Shown one piece after another: positions 6,695 through 7,794 of a stretch of 7,794 bases of DNA. The position numbers were made by a program, and so were the translations under genes. This DNA is from Oscillospiraceae bacterium. Its GTDB lineage: Bacteria > Bacillota > Clostridia > Oscillospirales > Oscillospiraceae. Below the pieces are notes generated by a model, which did not search any database, was not told where the DNA came from, and saw nothing but the letters and a program-made list of their open reading frames with translations. The DNA is taken from contig JAFZAM010000100.1 of assembly GCA_017557265.1 (NCBI GenBank), positions 1 through 7,794 of the forward strand, given 5' to 3'. Each line of letters starts with the position of its first letter. The first letter of the stretch is position 1.

Positions 6695-6800
6695 GAAGAA
6701 GCGCGGCGGCGGCGCGTAGGGAGCGACGCCTTCGTCGCTCCGCAAAGCCTTCCCCTTGAGGGGAAGGTGGTTGAGCGAAGCGAAACCGGATGAGGGGCGA
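6695..6800. repeat. REP-like interspersed repeat with two tight stem-loops
   Basis: A 9-bp stem with loop CCTT (6720-6728 with 6733-6741, core GAGCGACG) is followed by an 8-9-bp stem (6748-6756 with 6759-6767, CCTTCCCC/GGGGAAGG). After that come the short alternation GAGCGAAGCG and a GGATGAGGGG tail. From memory this matches a non-coding repeat scattered through many gut Clostridia genomes, whose minus-strand translation gives spurious 'LPLKGKA..SDEGVAPYAPPP' proteins. Ends are approximate; GC-rich sequence continues to about 6835, with a 10-bp palindrome GCGGCGCCGC at 6824-6833. No coding sequence is credible here. Confidence 0.7.
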
Positions 6801-6839
6801 TCCGCTGCGGGACATTCACTACCGCGGCGCCGCTTCGCT

Positions 6840-6863
6840 GCCTTACGCAGGTGAGGCCTTTTT
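6840..6863 (+). terminator. Weak rho-independent terminator-like hairpin
   Basis: A 7-bp stem with one G-U pair (6840-6846 with 6851-6857), loop GCAG, is followed by C and five T residues. No plus-strand gene lies upstream, so it may be the end of the repeat element or an insulator before the promoter at 6876. Confidence 0.4.
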
Positions 6864-6875
6864 ATTATCAATGGT

Positions 6876-6904
6876 TTGACATTTGTTATCCCCTGTGCTA
6901 TCGT
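6876..6904 (+). promoter_or_regulatory. Promoter of a short transcription unit ahead of the second lipoprotein
   Basis: TTGACA (6876-6881, perfect consensus) is followed after exactly 17 bases by TATCGT (6899-6904, four of six). TGC precedes the -10 and supplies an extended -10 that compensates for the weak hexamer. The predicted start is near 6911. Confidence 0.65.
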
Positions 6905-6923
6905 ATAGGTAACAGATGTTATC
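6884..6923. promoter_or_regulatory. Operator-like palindrome and repeated half-site over the promoter
   Basis: The 16-base near-palindrome GGTAACAGATGTTATC (6908-6923) covers the predicted transcription start. Its half-site TGTTATC (6917-6923) recurs as a direct repeat at 6884-6890, inside the -35/-10 spacer, exactly 33 bases away (about three helical turns). This arrangement suits a dimeric repressor, but no regulator gene is in the window. Confidence 0.5.
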
Positions 6924-6943
6924 TTAATTTCCGGAGGCATTGT

Positions 6944-6961
6944 ATGGTATTTTATAATTGA
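6944..6961 (+). other. Five-codon ORF with a good ribosome binding site, just before a terminator
   Basis: GGAGG (6933-6937) stands six bases before ATG GTA TTT TAT AAT TGA, encoding M-V-F-Y-N. The stop codon ends one base before the terminator stem at 6963. It could be a leader peptide, a minimal expressed peptide, or the surviving 5' end of a gene removed by deletion. There is no run of one amino acid, so classic amino-acid attenuation is not indicated. Confidence 0.35.
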
Positions 6962-6962
6962 A

Positions 6963-6988
6963 GGCGCGGAGCGCCCGCGCCGTTTTTT
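6963..6988 (+). terminator. Rho-independent terminator
   Basis: A perfect 7-bp stem GGCGCGG/CCGCGCC (6963-6969 with 6975-6981), 5-base loop, is followed by G and six T residues. It would end a transcript of about 78 bases from the promoter at 6876-6904, leaving the downstream lipoprotein dependent on read-through or on a promoter of its own that I cannot identify. Confidence 0.85.
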
Positions 6989-7058
6989 CAAAACAACTGT
7001 CCGGTTTTGTCTCCGTTGACCGTTTATGACAGTGAGACCGTCTGAAAGGAGAGCCGCC

Positions 7059-7794
7059 ATGAAAAGAATACTGACTTTTGTTCTTGCCGCCGCGCTCGTC
7101 CTTTCCCTCGCGGCGTGCGCGAAGACGCCGGGCGCCGAGCCCCCGGAAAAGCTCTACGTCCTCACGCATCAGCGGGAAGCGGTGTATCTCGTCGGCGCGG
7201 ACGGCGCGGAAAAGGTATACGATCTGCCCGGGCCCATGATGACCGCCGACGTCTGCGGGAGCGTCCTCTGGTACGTCGAAGGCGATTCGCTCGTGCGCGT
7301 CGGCCTCGCAGACGGCTCGAAGACGGAGTACGCCCTGCCCGAAAACGAGGGGGGCGGCTATTACATGTTCGCCGCGGAAAACGAGGCCTACGTCGCGCTC
7401 GCGAACGGGCAATATGATAATCTCCATACCGGCGAAATATACCGCGCCGGCGAAGACGACGCCTACGTCGACATCGCGGACGGACAGTATGATAATCTCT
7501 ATACCGGCGAAATATACCGCGTCGGCGCGAACGGCGCCGAGCAGGTCACGCACGGCTACGCGTACTATATGACGACCTGTCCGTTCACCGTCGACGGCGG
7601 CTCGGTCTACTTTCTTGCGGGCGGCGTGCCCGCAGGGAGCGAGCTCAAGCTCGTCCGCGAGGACGCGGACGGGACGCGGGTCGAATTCGAACGGCCCGGC
7701 TTCCCGCTTTTCGCCCTGAGCGTCGACGGCGGGAGGGTCTACGCCTGCTGGGCCTACGACTGCCGCAGCTACGACGCCGCGACCGGCGGCGACG
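7059..7794 (+). CDS. Secreted lipoprotein of unknown function, 3' end cut by window edge
   Basis: 245 codons are visible and the gene runs off the right edge. The signal peptide is clear: M-K-R, a hydrophobic stretch (4-17) and the lipobox L17-A18-A19-C20, so it should be anchored outside the cell. After a short Pro-rich stretch (22-29) the sequence is a run of beta-strand-like units built around Tyr/Val/Gly/Asp (for example 'KLYVLTHQREAVYLVGADG' at 31-49, and 'FTVDGGSVYFLAGG'). This suggests a beta-propeller-like sensor or binding domain, as in many DUF5050-type clostridial lipoproteins; the match is by style only. Two adjacent 25-residue units (110-134 and 135-159) are duplicates. The start has AAAGGAGAG before ATG with about seven bases between. 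I see only poor promoter candidates between the terminator at 6988 and the start; TTGACC at 7016 has no -10 at the right distance. Confidence 0.85.
   Translation, partial: MKRILTFVLAAALVLSLAACAKTPGAEPPEKLYVLTHQREAVYLVGADGAEKVYDLPGPMMTADVCGSVLWYVEGDSLVRVGLADGSKTEYALPENEGGGYYMFAAENEAYVALANGQYDNLHTGEIYRAGEDDAYVDIADGQYDNLYTGEIYRVGANGAEQVTHGYAYYMTTCPFTVDGGSVYFLAGGVPAGSELKLVREDADGTRVEFERPGFPLFALSVDGGRVYACWAYDCRSYDAATGGD
7386..7535 (+). repeat. 75-bp in-frame tandem duplication inside the lipoprotein gene
   Basis: Copies at 7386-7460 and 7461-7535 match at 63 of 75 bases and encode 25 residues each, both containing 'QYDNL.TGEIYR'. A 34-base core differs at one base. That core uses AT-ending codons (TAT GAT AAT, GAA ATA) that are uncommon in the surrounding genes. 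Confidence 0.9.

Noticed and set aside
6501..6815. 105-codon N-terminal extension of rnfC2 from an upstream ATG
   Set aside because: The extension translates the leader, the promoter and the REP-like repeat. It has no homology-like sequence, and the TTG at 6500 has a well-placed ribosome binding site.
6953..6958. TATAAT inside the five-codon ORF
   Set aside because: There is no -35-like hexamer at the right distance, and transcription would start inside the terminator stem.
6689..7060. Minus-strand frame of 123 codons in the intergenic region
   Set aside because: It translates the REP-like repeat, a terminator and a promoter. There is no credible start, and the C-terminal part is the typical spurious repeat translation.

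Overview
The window looks like a chromosomal segment from a GC-rich, anaerobic, Gram-positive gut-type Clostridia (an Oscillospirales- or Christensenellales-like bacterium is my guess). The evidence is indirect: strongly G/C-biased third codon positions, Shine-Dalgarno-led genes, lipoprotein signal peptides, a short interspersed repeat of a type I associate with gut Clostridia, and an acetogen-style methylenetetrahydrofolate reductase operon. No phage, transposase, CRISPR array, rRNA or tRNA was seen.

Layout, left to right. (1) Positions 1-1268, minus strand: a 3'-truncated gene of the UGSC-like family, driven by a promoter whose two hexamers are both perfect consensus and whose -35 lies in the loop of a perfect 12-bp inverted repeat. 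(2) A 250-bp divergent gap with that promoter and a 27-bp tandem direct repeat. (3) 1519-2943, plus strand: a secreted lipoprotein with a Gly/Pro-rich linker and a predicted right-handed beta-helix. (4) A strong bidirectional terminator at 2960-2991. (5) 6500-3003, minus strand: a three-gene operon rnfC2-metV-metF. (6) A 558-bp non-coding stretch (6501-7058) holding the operon promoter and structured leader, a REP-like repeat, and a compact promoter / 5-codon ORF / terminator unit. (7) 7059 to the right edge, plus strand: a second, unrecognised lipoprotein with an internal 25-residue tandem duplication.

The core of the window is the rnfC2-metV-metF operon. MetF carries the flavin site that reduces 5,10-methylene-THF to 5-methyl-THF. 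MetV is the cysteine-rich partner found in acetogen-type enzymes. The RnfC-like subunit has the Gly-rich FMN/NADH fold and two [4Fe-4S] motifs, and is the likely entry point for NADH electrons. Its N-terminal third is itself a MetV-like domain, so the operon encodes two MetV copies, one free and one fused, with a 53-bp block at 52/53 DNA identity. The enzyme would feed the methyl branch of the Wood-Ljungdahl pathway, or methionine synthesis and general one-carbon metabolism; the window does not show which.

The other genes have no visible functional link to the operon. The least explained features are the promoter-embedded inverted repeat, the UGSC-family protein lacking the family's redox tetrad, and the very short transcription unit at 6876-6988.
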